In this document: positions 1 through 5,045 of the stretch, piece by piece
How positions within the stretch are numbered: position 1 is the first letter of the stretch
Layout of the letters: the number at the start of each line of letters is the position of its first letter
Origin: CAIOSQ01 sp044359885
GTDB taxonomy: Bacteria > Pseudomonadota > Alphaproteobacteria > CACIAM-22H2
Direction of reading: 5' to 3'
Length of the DNA stretch: 5,045 bases
NCBI GenBank assembly: GCA_044359885.1
Contig: JBIKLI010000319.1
Location: 1-5,045, forward strand
Notes under the pieces: generated by a model
Told to the model about the DNA's origin: nothing
Database searches by the model: none
The model's input: only the letters and a program-made list of their open reading frames with translations
Made by a program: the position numbers and the translations under genes

Positions 1-39
1 GGACGGCCCGATCAAGCCCCGGCGCGATGGCCTGACGGT
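1..39. other. Left edge, nothing assignable
   Basis: These 39 bases follow the stop of the coiled-coil gene. A plus-strand frame from base 3 closes at a TGA (33-35), so a convergent gene could end here, but the ten visible residues are not recognisable. No terminator hairpin is evident. Confidence 0.3.
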
Positions 40-426
40 TCAGAGCAGCCGGACCAGCGCCGCGGTGAGCGCGACCGCGCCGGCCATCATGGTCCCCAGC
101 TTCACCGTCATCCGCAGCTCCAGCCGCTCCACGTCGCGCCGCATCCCCGCGATGTCCAGGGCGACCTCGTGGCGCAGAGCGGCCGCGTCGCCCTTCGCCT
201 CCTGGCGCTGAGCGGCGATTTCGGCCCTTACCTCCTGGCGGAAGGCCGCGAAAGCCCCGTTCAATTCCTGCCGCAGCATCGCAAGGTCGTTCTTCGTCGC
301 GAGCTGGGCGACCAGATCGCCCATCGCCTCGGCGGTCGCGGCGGCCGCCCCCGCGGCCTGAGACGGGGAAAGCCCGGCCTCGGTCAGGCGCTGGGAAAAG
401 CGGAGCGTATCGAAGGCCACGGTCAT
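40..426 (-). CDS. Small membrane-anchored coiled-coil protein, CCDC90/DUF1640-like
   Basis: This 128-residue protein has three visible parts. A short N-terminal region, FDTLRFSQRLTEAGLSPSQA, resembles the head of the CCDC90/DUF1640 family. Residues about 45-108 form a charged, heptad-like coiled coil containing the typical ATKNDLAMLRQEL plus repeated RQE/RHE units. Residues about 109-127 (LGTMMAGAVALTAALVRLL) form a C-terminal transmembrane anchor. The family is common in alphaproteobacteria and related to mitochondrial MCUR1/CCDC90B; its bacterial role is unknown to me. The ATG at 426 has GGAG only one base away, so a GTG at 420, seven bases from GGAG, is a real alternative giving 126 residues. 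An ATG at 525 would add 33 residues without family similarity. It follows ugpC by 120 nt on the same strand; no functional link to transport is shown. Confidence 0.8.
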   Translation of the reverse strand: MTVAFDTLRFSQRLTEAGLSPSQAAGAAAATAEAMGDLVAQLATKNDLAMLRQELNGAFAAFRQEVRAEIAAQRQEAKGDAAALRHEVALDIAGMRRDVERLELRMTVKLGTMMAGAVALTAALVRLL

Positions 427-477
427 GCTCCGGAGAATGCACGCGGCCAGGACATGACCCGACGATGCGAAAGACGG

Positions 478-493
478 TCCGGCTTGTGCCGGA
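478..493 (-). terminator. Short hairpin downstream of ugpC
   Basis: TCCGGC (478-483) and GCCGGA (488-493) form a perfect 6-bp stem with a 4-nt loop. On the minus strand it comes 53 nt after the ugpC stop and is followed by CCGTCTTTCG, with only a three-T run. It is the best candidate for an end or attenuation point of the ugp transcript, but the weak T-tract leaves this uncertain. It could equally lie in the leader of the small downstream gene. The rest of the 120-nt gap shows no convincing promoter. Confidence 0.35.
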
Positions 494-546
494 AGAAGGA
501 TGGCCGCTGCCGGCGAAGGGATCAAGTCCGCCCGGGCAACCCGCCG

Positions 547-1608
547 TCAGATGCGCCGGCTGGTCCCGGCGTCGAAGACATGAATCGCCTCGGGGGGCAG
601 GCGCAGGGTCAGCCGGTCGCGCTCGCGGACCTTGGTCGTGCCGGGCAGTCGCAATGTCAGCGGCCCGCCATCGGCCAGTCGCGCATGCACCAGCGTGTCG
701 GCACCCAGCGCCTCCACCAGGTCGACGGCGACCTCGGCATCGCCGGGGCCGCTCGCCAGCTCGACATGCTCCGGGCGCACGCCCCAGACGATCTCGCGCG
801 ACTCGGCGAGGCCGGCGCTGGCCGGCGGCAGAGGCAGCAGGGCAGCGCCCGAGCGGGCGCGTCCCCCCTCGATCCGCGCGCGCAGCAGGTTCATCGCGGG
901 CGCGCCGATGAAGCCCGCGACGAAGACGCTGGCGGGGCGCTCGTAGACCTCCAGCGGCGCGCCGATCTGCTCGGCGTTGCCGGCGTTCATGACGATCAGC
1001 CTGTCGGCAAGCGTCATCGCCTCGACCTGGTCGTGGGTGACGTAGATCGAGGTGGTGCGGATGCTCTGGTGCAGCCGCTTGATCTCGATGCGCATCTGGA
1101 CCCGCAGCTTGGCGTCGAGATTGGACAGGGGCTCGTCGAACAGGAACACCTGCGGATCGCGCACGATCGCGCGGCCCATGGCGACGCGCTGGCGCTGGCC
1201 GCCGGAGAGCTGGCGCGGCTTGCGCGCAAGCAGCGGGGCGAGCTCCAGGATGCGCGCCGCCTCCTGGACGCGGCGCTCGATCTCCGGCTTGGGCGTGCCC
1301 CGCACGCGCAGGCCATAGGCCATGTTGTCGTAGACGCTGAGATGCGGATAGAGCGCGTAGTTCTGGAACACCATGGCGATGTTCCGGTCCTTGGGCTCGA
1401 CATCGTTGACGACGCGCCCGGCGATCGAAATGTCGCCGGCGCTCTGCGTCTCCAGCCCGGCGACGATGCGCAGCAATGTCGACTTGCCGCAGCCAGACGG
1501 CCCCAGCAGCACCATGAATTCGCCGTCGGCGATCGCGGCGTCGATGCCGTGCAGCACGGCGACGTCGCCGAACGACTTGCGGATCCCCGCGATCTTCACC
1601 TCGGCCAT
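547..1608 (-). CDS. ugpC: sn-Glycerol-3-phosphate ABC transporter, ATP-binding protein UgpC
   Basis: This 353-residue cytoplasmic ATPase (E. coli UgpC has 356) forms the dimer that drives UgpAE. All nucleotide-binding motifs are intact: Walker A GPSGCGKST (36-44), Q-loop Gln82 in FQNYALYPH, signature LSGGQRQ (134-140), Walker B VFLFDEP (154-160) with catalytic Glu159, D-loop SNLD (162-165) and switch His192 in VTHDQVEAMTLADR. The MalK-type linker FIGAPAMN (233-240) leads into a C-terminal TOBE regulatory domain with WGVRPEHVEL (275-284) and an end AIHVFDAGTSRRI. In E. coli the importer is inhibited by internal phosphate; no effector site can be read here. The ATG is 10 nt after the ugpE stop, with GAGAGGG overlapping that stop as Shine-Dalgarno. 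Sequence alone does not separate UgpC from other MalK-like ATPases; the operon does. Confidence 0.95.
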   Translation of the reverse strand: MAEVKIAGIRKSFGDVAVLHGIDAAIADGEFMVLLGPSGCGKSTLLRIVAGLETQSAGDISIAGRVVNDVEPKDRNIAMVFQNYALYPHLSVYDNMAYGLRVRGTPKPEIERRVQEAARILELAPLLARKPRQLSGGQRQRVAMGRAIVRDPQVFLFDEPLSNLDAKLRVQMRIEIKRLHQSIRTTSIYVTHDQVEAMTLADRLIVMNAGNAEQIGAPLEVYERPASVFVAGFIGAPAMNLLRARIEGGRARSGAALLPLPPASAGLAESREIVWGVRPEHVELASGPGDAEVAVDLVEALGADTLVHARLADGGPLTLRLPGTTKVRERDRLTLRLPPEAIHVFDAGTSRRI

Positions 1609-1618
1609 CTCGGCCCTC

Positions 1619-2470
1619 TCATTTCTCGGTATCCACGAGGCCCTTGACGAACCAGCGCTGCATGAAGACGACGACCAGGACCGGCGGCAGCATGGCGAAG
1701 ATCGTCGTCGCCATGATCAGGTTCCAGTCGTTCTGGACCTCGCCGGTGCCGATCATCTTGGTGATGCCGATGATGATCGTCTCCATCGACTTCGACTTCG
1801 TGATCAGCAGCGGCCAGAGATACTGGTTCCAGCCGTAGATGAACAGGATGACCGCCAGCGCCGCGATGTTGGTCCGCGACAGCGGCAGCACCGTGTCCCA
1901 GAAGAAGCGCAACGGGCCGGCGCCGTCGATCTTCGAGGCCTCGACCAGCTCGTCGGGAATGGTGAGGAAGAACTGCCGGAACAGCAGCGTCGCGGTGGCC
2001 GACGCGATCAGCGGCACGGTCAGCCCGGCGAAGCTGTCGAACATGCCCAGGTTCACGATCACTTCGTAGGTCGGGATGATCCGCACCTCGACCGGCAGCA
2101 TCAGCGTCACGAAGATCATCCAGAAGAAGACCATCCGCAGCGGGAAGCTGAAGAAGACCACCGCATAGGCCGACAGCAGCGAGATCGCGATCTTGCCGAA
2201 GCAGATGACGAGCGCCATGACCAGCGAGTTGAACATCAGCGTGGCGACCGGCGTGCTGCGGATACGCGTGCCCTCGCCCGAGCTCCAGACCGTCCAGTAG
2301 TTCTCGGCCGCCAGCGGGCCGGGGAACAGCGGCATCTGGCCGCGGCCGATCGTGCTCGCGTCCCAGGTCGAGCCGATGACGGCGAAATAGATGGGGAAGG
2401 CGAAGATCGCGACGCCCAGCACCAGCACGAGATGCGGCAGGAAGTCGGTGCGGCGGCGCGACGATGCCAT
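1619..2470 (-). CDS. ugpE: sn-Glycerol-3-phosphate ABC transporter, permease UgpE
   Basis: This is a 283-residue inner-membrane permease of the MalG type and the partner of UgpA; E. coli UgpE has 281. Spans lie near residues 11-34, 78-106, 112-128, 148-168, 200-222 and 252-270. The EAA loop is ELVEASKIDGAGPLRFFW (174-191), followed by DTVLPLSRTN. Strongly UgpE-like stretches are FFWMIFVTLMLPVEVRIIPT (115-134), ASATATLLFRQFF (156-168), FIYGWNQYLWPLLI (210-223) and the C-terminal MQRWFVKGLVDTEK. The ATG at 2470 overlaps the ugpA TGA as TGATG, and GGAAGG lies about 10 nt upstream inside ugpA. The frame stays open for another 306 codons upstream, but that stretch is out-of-frame ugpA sequence, so the UgpE homology begins at MASSRRR. 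Confidence 0.95.
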   Translation of the reverse strand: MASSRRRTDFLPHLVLVLGVAIFAFPIYFAVIGSTWDASTIGRGQMPLFPGPLAAENYWTVWSSGEGTRIRSTPVATLMFNSLVMALVICFGKIAISLLSAYAVVFFSFPLRMVFFWMIFVTLMLPVEVRIIPTYEVIVNLGMFDSFAGLTVPLIASATATLLFRQFFLTIPDELVEASKIDGAGPLRFFWDTVLPLSRTNIAALAVILFIYGWNQYLWPLLITKSKSMETIIIGITKMIGTGEVQNDWNLIMATTIFAMLPPVLVVVFMQRWFVKGLVDTEK

Positions 2471-3351
2471 CAGTAATGGACCTTCCGCTCGATGTAGCGG
2501 AACTGGATCGCGGTGAGCGCGATCACGATCGCCATCAGGATCACCGACTGGGCCGCTGAATGGCCGAGATTGAGATTGGCGTTGCCGTCGACATAGACGC
2601 GGTAGATCAGCGTCACGGTCGAGGTGCCCGGCCCGCCCTTGGTCAGCGCGTCGATCGTCCCGAACGTGTCGAAGAAGGCGTAGACGACGTTGACCACCAG
2701 CAGGAAGAAGGTCGTCGGCGACAGCAGCGGGAAGACCACGGTCCAGAATCGCCGCGTCGACGAGGCGCCGTCGATGGCGGCGGCCTCGAGCACGGATTTC
2801 GGGATCGACTGCAGCCCGGCCAGGAAGAACAGGAAGTTGTAGCTGACCTGCTTCCAGGCCGAGGCGAAGATCACGAGCCCCAGCGCCTGCTCGCCGTCGA
2901 GATGGTAGTTCCAGACGAGGCCGGCGGCGTTGAGCGCGCGGCCGAGCACGCCGATCGACGGATGGAAGATGAACAGCCACAGCACCGCGGCGACGGCGGG
3001 CGCCACCGCATAGGGCCAGATCAGCAGCGTCTTGTAGGTGGTGGCGCCGCGGATATGCCGGTCGGCCATGGCCGCGAAGAGCAGCGCCGGCCCCATCGCC
3101 AGCACCGTGACGCTGATGGAAAAGATCGCGGTGACGCGGATGGCGCCGACGTAGTTGGGGTCCGACAGCACGGCCTGGAAATTCTCCAGGCCGACGAATT
3201 GCTGCCGCATGCCGAAGGGATCCTGCAGCAGCGTCGACTGGTGGATCGCCTGCGCGGCCGGCCAGAAGAAGAAGACGAGCGTGACCGCGATCTGCGGCGC
3301 CAGCAGCAGATAGGGCAGGAGCTTGTTGTCGAAGATGACCCGGCGGCGCAT
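2470..3351 (-). CDS. ugpA: sn-Glycerol-3-phosphate ABC transporter, permease UgpA
   Basis: This is a 293-residue inner-membrane permease of the CUT1 (MalF-type) family; E. coli UgpA has 295. Hydrophobic segments lie near residues 11-36, 72-95, 107-130, 155-180, 205-228 and 266-284, giving six spans. The cytoplasmic EAA loop that docks on the ATPase reads EAAAIDGASSTRRFW (189-203), ending with a conserved FPLLSP. Family-typical stretches include LPYLLLAPQ (12-20), DPFG and FVGLENF (44-58), WPYAVAPAVAAVLW (112-125), SAWKQVSYNFLFF (165-177) and YAFFDTFGTIDA (224-235). The start at 3351 gives the usual N-terminus although no good Shine-Dalgarno precedes it: the 20 bases between the hairpin and the ATG lack AGGAG. 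UgpA pairs with UgpE, and its TGA stop overlaps the ugpE ATG by one base, implying translational coupling. Confidence 0.95.
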   Translation of the reverse strand: MRRRVIFDNKLLPYLLLAPQIAVTLVFFFWPAAQAIHQSTLLQDPFGMRQQFVGLENFQAVLSDPNYVGAIRVTAIFSISVTVLAMGPALLFAAMADRHIRGATTYKTLLIWPYAVAPAVAAVLWLFIFHPSIGVLGRALNAAGLVWNYHLDGEQALGLVIFASAWKQVSYNFLFFLAGLQSIPKSVLEAAAIDGASSTRRFWTVVFPLLSPTTFFLLVVNVVYAFFDTFGTIDALTKGGPGTSTVTLIYRVYVDGNANLNLGHSAAQSVILMAIVIALTAIQFRYIERKVHY

Positions 3352-3373
3352 GACGCGGCTGGCCCGCGAAGCG

Positions 3374-3412
3374 AAAGGCCGCCGGCACCCGGTCGGGATG
3401 CCGGCGGCCCTT
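3374..3412 (-). terminator. Intercistronic hairpin between ugpB and ugpA
   Basis: GGCCGCCGGCA (3377-3387) and TGCCGGCGGCC (3399-3409) form a perfect 11-bp stem around an 11-nt loop. Two more C-G pairs are possible inside the loop, and two A-T pairs outside after one mismatch. On the minus strand it follows the ugpB stop by about 10 nt and is followed by TTTCGCTTCG, a short imperfect T-tract. The position suits a partial terminator or an mRNA-stabilising structure that keeps binding-protein levels above permease levels, as the malE-malF REP hairpins do. A complete stop is unlikely, because no separate promoter for ugpA is visible in the remaining leader. Confidence 0.7.
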
Positions 3413-3421
3413 GCGTCCCCG

Positions 3422-4774
3422 TCAGCGATTGGCCCGTTCGAAGTCGCGCAGGATCTGGTTGCCGCGCTGGACGGCGGCGTCGAGCGCCTGCTGGGCGGTG
3501 ATCTGGCCCTGCAGCGCGCGCTCGATCTCTTCCTGCATCACGACGCGGATCTGCGGCATGTTGCCAAGCCGCAGGCCCATCGTGTTCGGCGTCGTGTCGC
3601 CGCGCTCCAGCATCTGGCGCACCGGGATGTCGGCGCCCGGGTTCTGCTGGTAGTAGCCGGTGGCACGCACCTGTTCGAAGGCGGTCCTGCGCACCGGCAG
3701 GAAGCCGGTGTCGGTGTGCCACTTGGCGGCCACGGCCGGCTGGCTCATGAAGCGGTAGAACTCCGCGATGCCCTGGAACTCGTCCTTCGAGCGCGGCTGG
3801 TTGGGGCCCTTCTGCATCGTCCAGAAGCTGGCGCCGCCGATGATCGAGTTGCGCGGCGTGGCGATCGCGTCCTCGTAATGCGGCAGGAAGGCGAAGCCGA
3901 CATTGGCCGCACCGCCCGGCACCTCGCGCAGCGCGCGGGCGCGGAAGCCCGACGAGGCGTGGATGATGGCGCATTCGCCCGAGGCGAAGAGCGCATCGCC
4001 CGCGCCGTCGCGCCCACCGTACTTGAACGACCCCTCCTTGGTCATGTCGATCAGGGTCTGCAGGTGGCGGACATGCAGCGGGCTGTTGATGCGCAGCTCG
4101 GTGTCCATGCCCTCGAGGCCATTGGCCTTGGTGGCCAGCGGCACGTTGTGCAGGGACGAGAACTGCTCGATCTGCGCCCAGGTCGGCCAGGCGGTGGTCA
4201 GGCCGCAGGGGGCGGCGTTGGTGGCGCGGATCTGCTGCGCGGCCTTGCGCGTCTCGGCCCAGGTCGTGGGCGGCTTCTCGGGATCGAGGCCGGCCTTGCG
4301 GAAGGCCTCCTTGTTGTAGAACGTGATCGTCGTCGACGAGTTGAAGGGCATCGACATGATGCGGCCGTCGACGAGGCTGTAATAGCCGCGCACGCCGGGC
4401 AGGTAGTCGTTGAAGTCGATCTGCACGCCGGTCTCGGCAAGCAGCTCGTGCAGCGGCTTCACCGCGCCGCGCGCGGCCATCATCGTCGCCGTGCCGACCT
4501 CGAACATCTGCACGATATGCGGCGAATTGCCGGCGCGGAAGGCCGCGATCGCCGCCACCATCGTCTCGGGATAGGCGCCCTTGAAGCTGGCATTGACCTG
4601 GTAGCGGGTCTGCGAGGCGTTGAAGTCGGCCGCGATCTGCTCGAGCATGCCGCCGAGCGGCTGGGTCAGGCCGTGCCAGAAATCGATCTGGACGCGGGCC
4701 TGGGCGCTGGCGCCGGCGGCGCCAAGGGCGATCGCGGCCGCCGTGGTGGCAAACATGACTGTACGTCTGAGCAT
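3422..4774 (-). CDS. ugpB: sn-Glycerol-3-phosphate ABC transporter, periplasmic binding protein UgpB
   Basis: This 450-residue protein (E. coli UgpB has 438) captures sn-glycerol-3-phosphate, and in E. coli also glycerophosphocholine, in the periplasm for UgpAEC. The start at 4774 is set by the GGGAGG site; in-frame ATGs at 4780, 4801 and 4831 are poorer. A Sec signal peptide runs from MLRRTV through an Ala-rich core to GASA, with cleavage expected after residue 24. The mature part opens with QIDFWHG (29-35). Ligand-pocket landmarks known from E. coli UgpB appear in order: KGAY with Tyr68, FEVGTATMMA with Glu92, PFNSST (143-148), the two Trp of AWPTW (196, 199), ASSG (273-276), IIGGASFW with Gly314, GYYQQNPGAD (373-382) and MGLRLGNMPQIR with Arg402. 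The C-terminal helix (QALDAAVQRGNQIL) is also family-typical. It is the first gene of the importer cluster, and a strong hairpin separates it from ugpA. Confidence 0.95.
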   Translation of the reverse strand: MLRRTVMFATTAAAIALGAAGASAQARVQIDFWHGLTQPLGGMLEQIAADFNASQTRYQVNASFKGAYPETMVAAIAAFRAGNSPHIVQMFEVGTATMMAARGAVKPLHELLAETGVQIDFNDYLPGVRGYYSLVDGRIMSMPFNSSTTITFYNKEAFRKAGLDPEKPPTTWAETRKAAQQIRATNAAPCGLTTAWPTWAQIEQFSSLHNVPLATKANGLEGMDTELRINSPLHVRHLQTLIDMTKEGSFKYGGRDGAGDALFASGECAIIHASSGFRARALREVPGGAANVGFAFLPHYEDAIATPRNSIIGGASFWTMQKGPNQPRSKDEFQGIAEFYRFMSQPAVAAKWHTDTGFLPVRRTAFEQVRATGYYQQNPGADIPVRQMLERGDTTPNTMGLRLGNMPQIRVVMQEEIERALQGQITAQQALDAAVQRGNQILRDFERANR

Positions 4775-4780
4775 CGGCAT

Positions 4781-4786
4781 CCTCCC
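4781..4786 (-). promoter_or_regulatory. Ribosome binding site that fixes the ugpB start
   Basis: On the minus strand GGGAGG (4781-4786) abuts one ATG (4780) and lies six bases before a second in-frame ATG (4774). Only the second has a workable spacing, so translation is placed at 4774. That start also puts a clean signal peptide at the N-terminus. Confidence 0.75.
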
Positions 4787-4846
4787 GGGGGTCAGGGTCA
4801 TCGTACCGCTTCTTGCCGCGCGCCGTTTCAACGAGACGTCGCAGAG

Positions 4847-4864
4847 ATGAAGCTTCCGTGACAG
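4847..4864 (-). promoter_or_regulatory. PhoB-box-like direct repeat upstream of ugpB
   Basis: On the minus strand the 18 bases read CTGTCAC-GGAA-GCTTCAT. This has the 7-4-7 spacing of a Pho box, two CTGTCAY repeats eleven bases apart. The first half-site (4858-4864) fits CTGTCAY completely; the second (4847-4853) matches only its last four bases. The ugp operon of E. coli is a classical PhoB target, which raises the prior. The site lies just downstream of the candidate TAGCCT -10, so it would have to serve a second promoter closer to ugpB; a poor -10 candidate, TCTCGT, follows about 10 nt after it. Treat it as a candidate. Confidence 0.3.
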
Positions 4865-4871
4865 ACCTGGG

Positions 4872-4899
4872 AGGCTAACACACGCCGCCGGTGCCGCAA
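4872..4899 (-). promoter_or_regulatory. Candidate sigma70-type promoter for ugpBAEC
   Basis: On the minus strand, a -35-like TTGCGG (4894-4899) is followed after 16 nt by a -10-like TAGCCT (4872-4877). This matches TTG at the -35 and T, A and final T at the -10, which is a typical level of match in a GC-rich genome. It lies in the only sizeable non-coding gap upstream of ugpB. Transcription would start near 4865 and give a leader of about 90 nt. The assignment rests on weak hexamer matches, and read-through from glpK is an alternative source of transcript. Confidence 0.35.
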
Positions 4900-4920
4900 G
4901 GCTGCGCCGCGGGGCCTTCG

Positions 4921-4948
4921 GGGTCTGGCCCCTGTTGAGGTCAGACCC
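4921..4948 (-). repeat. Palindrome overlapping the glpK stop codon (REP-like or terminator-like)
   Basis: GGGTCTG at 4921-4927 is the perfect reverse complement of CAGACCC at 4942-4948. Inside, CCT (4931-4933) can pair with AGG (4938-4940) around a GTTG loop. Read on the minus strand, the 5' arm encodes the last residues of glpK and part of the TGA stop. No U-run follows, so it is not a canonical intrinsic terminator. The GGGTCTGACC core resembles short GGGGTCAGACCCC-type palindromes that recur between genes in many proteobacteria. Whether it is repeated in this genome cannot be seen from one window. Confidence 0.5.
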
Positions 4949-5045
4949 GTGCGCCGGGTTGGGTGATCACGCGGCCGACGGCGTCGCGCCAGCCGGCGTA
5001 GCGTGCGGCGCAGATGGCCGCATCGGCGGCAGGCACGAAGCGGCG
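4941..5045 (-). CDS. glpK: Glycerol kinase, C-terminal end (partial, 5' part outside window)
   Basis: Only the last 34 codons and the TGA stop are present; the gene enters from the right edge. The visible peptide begins RRFVPAADAA, continues with RYAGWRDAVGRV and ends PGARV. From memory, E. coli GlpK ends with a very similar F-x-P...YRYAGWKKAVKRA tail, which is the final helix of the FGGY kinase fold. GlpK phosphorylates glycerol with ATP to sn-glycerol-3-phosphate in the cytoplasm. That matches the downstream glycerol-3-phosphate importer, and both lie on the same strand, with 166 nt between the glpK stop and the ugpB start. Other FGGY kinases share a weaker form of this tail, so a different sugar kinase is possible but less likely. 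No catalytic residues can be checked in this fragment. The stop codon sits inside a palindrome. Confidence 0.8.
   Translation of the reverse strand, partial: RRFVPAADAAICAARYAGWRDAVGRVITQPGARV

Noticed and set aside
427..525. Upstream ATG at 525 for the coiled-coil gene
   Set aside because: The 33 extra residues do not resemble the family N-terminus, which starts right at TVAFDTLRF, and they would span the hairpin at 478-493.
169..1647. 492-codon plus-strand open frame opposite ugpC and the coiled-coil gene
   Set aside because: It runs antisense to a complete ABC ATPase with all motifs. Its product is rich in Arg, Gly, Asp and Gln with no recognisable domain, which is typical of a GC-rich shadow frame.
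1619..3388. Minus-strand 589-codon frame that could suggest a UgpA-UgpE fusion or a long UgpE
   Set aside because: The first 306 codons are ugpA DNA in the wrong frame. True UgpA lies in another frame and ends at the TGATG overlap, where UgpE similarity begins.
1373..3501. Two further long plus-strand frames (1373-2476 and 2560-3501)
   Set aside because: Both are antisense to ugpE or ugpA and dominated by Arg, Asp, Glu, His and Gln repeats. They are mirror-strand by-products of hydrophobic codons in GC-rich permease genes.
4775..4831. Upstream ATG at 4831 for ugpB
   Set aside because: It adds 19 charged residues ahead of a normal signal peptide, and the GGGAGG site would then lie inside the coding sequence.
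3323..4861. 512-codon plus-strand open frame opposite ugpB
   Set aside because: It is antisense to a well-conserved UgpB, spans the ugpB-ugpA hairpin and upstream gap, and has low-complexity His/Arg/Ala/Gly composition without family similarity.
1..5045. CRISPR arrays, tRNA or rRNA genes, insertion sequences, prophage or defence genes
   Set aside because: I saw no regularly spaced repeats, tRNA-like folds, transposase motifs or long terminal inverted repeats. Nearly all bases are accounted for by the glpK-ugp-coiled-coil gene set.

Overview
The window is GC-rich, with G or C at most third codon positions, and every supportable gene lies on the minus strand. The proteins and the presence of a small CCDC90/DUF1640-type coiled-coil protein point to an alphaproteobacterium. 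No genus can be named from the sequence alone.

Layout, in the direction of transcription (right to left): (1) the last 34 codons of a glycerol kinase (glpK), entering from the right edge; (2) a 166-nt gap that starts in a palindrome overlapping the glpK stop codon and carries a candidate sigma70-type promoter, a PhoB-box-like direct repeat and a strong ribosome binding site; (3) ugpB, the periplasmic glycerol-3-phosphate binding protein; (4) a 70-nt gap filled by a perfect 11-bp hairpin; (5) ugpA and ugpE, the two permease subunits, joined by a one-base TGATG overlap; (6) ugpC, the ATPase, starting 10 nt after ugpE; (7) a 120-nt gap with a short hairpin; (8) a small membrane-anchored coiled-coil protein of the CCDC90/DUF1640 family. 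The last 39 bases at the left edge hold nothing I can assign.

Together ugpB-A-E-C encode a complete CUT1-family ABC importer for sn-glycerol-3-phosphate and probably glycerophosphodiesters. UgpB captures the ligand in the periplasm, UgpA/UgpE form the channel, and a UgpC dimer powers transport. Glycerol kinase makes glycerol-3-phosphate from glycerol, so the neighbourhood feeds one intermediate from two sources. The ugpQ phosphodiesterase that follows ugpC in E. coli is not in this position; the coiled-coil gene is there instead.

This is mostly a conventional transport locus, and I found no convincing sign of an undescribed system. The points worth a second look are regulatory and structural: the ugpB-ugpA hairpin, the Pho-box-like site, the palindrome and possible pseudoknot at the glpK stop, and the coiled-coil neighbour.
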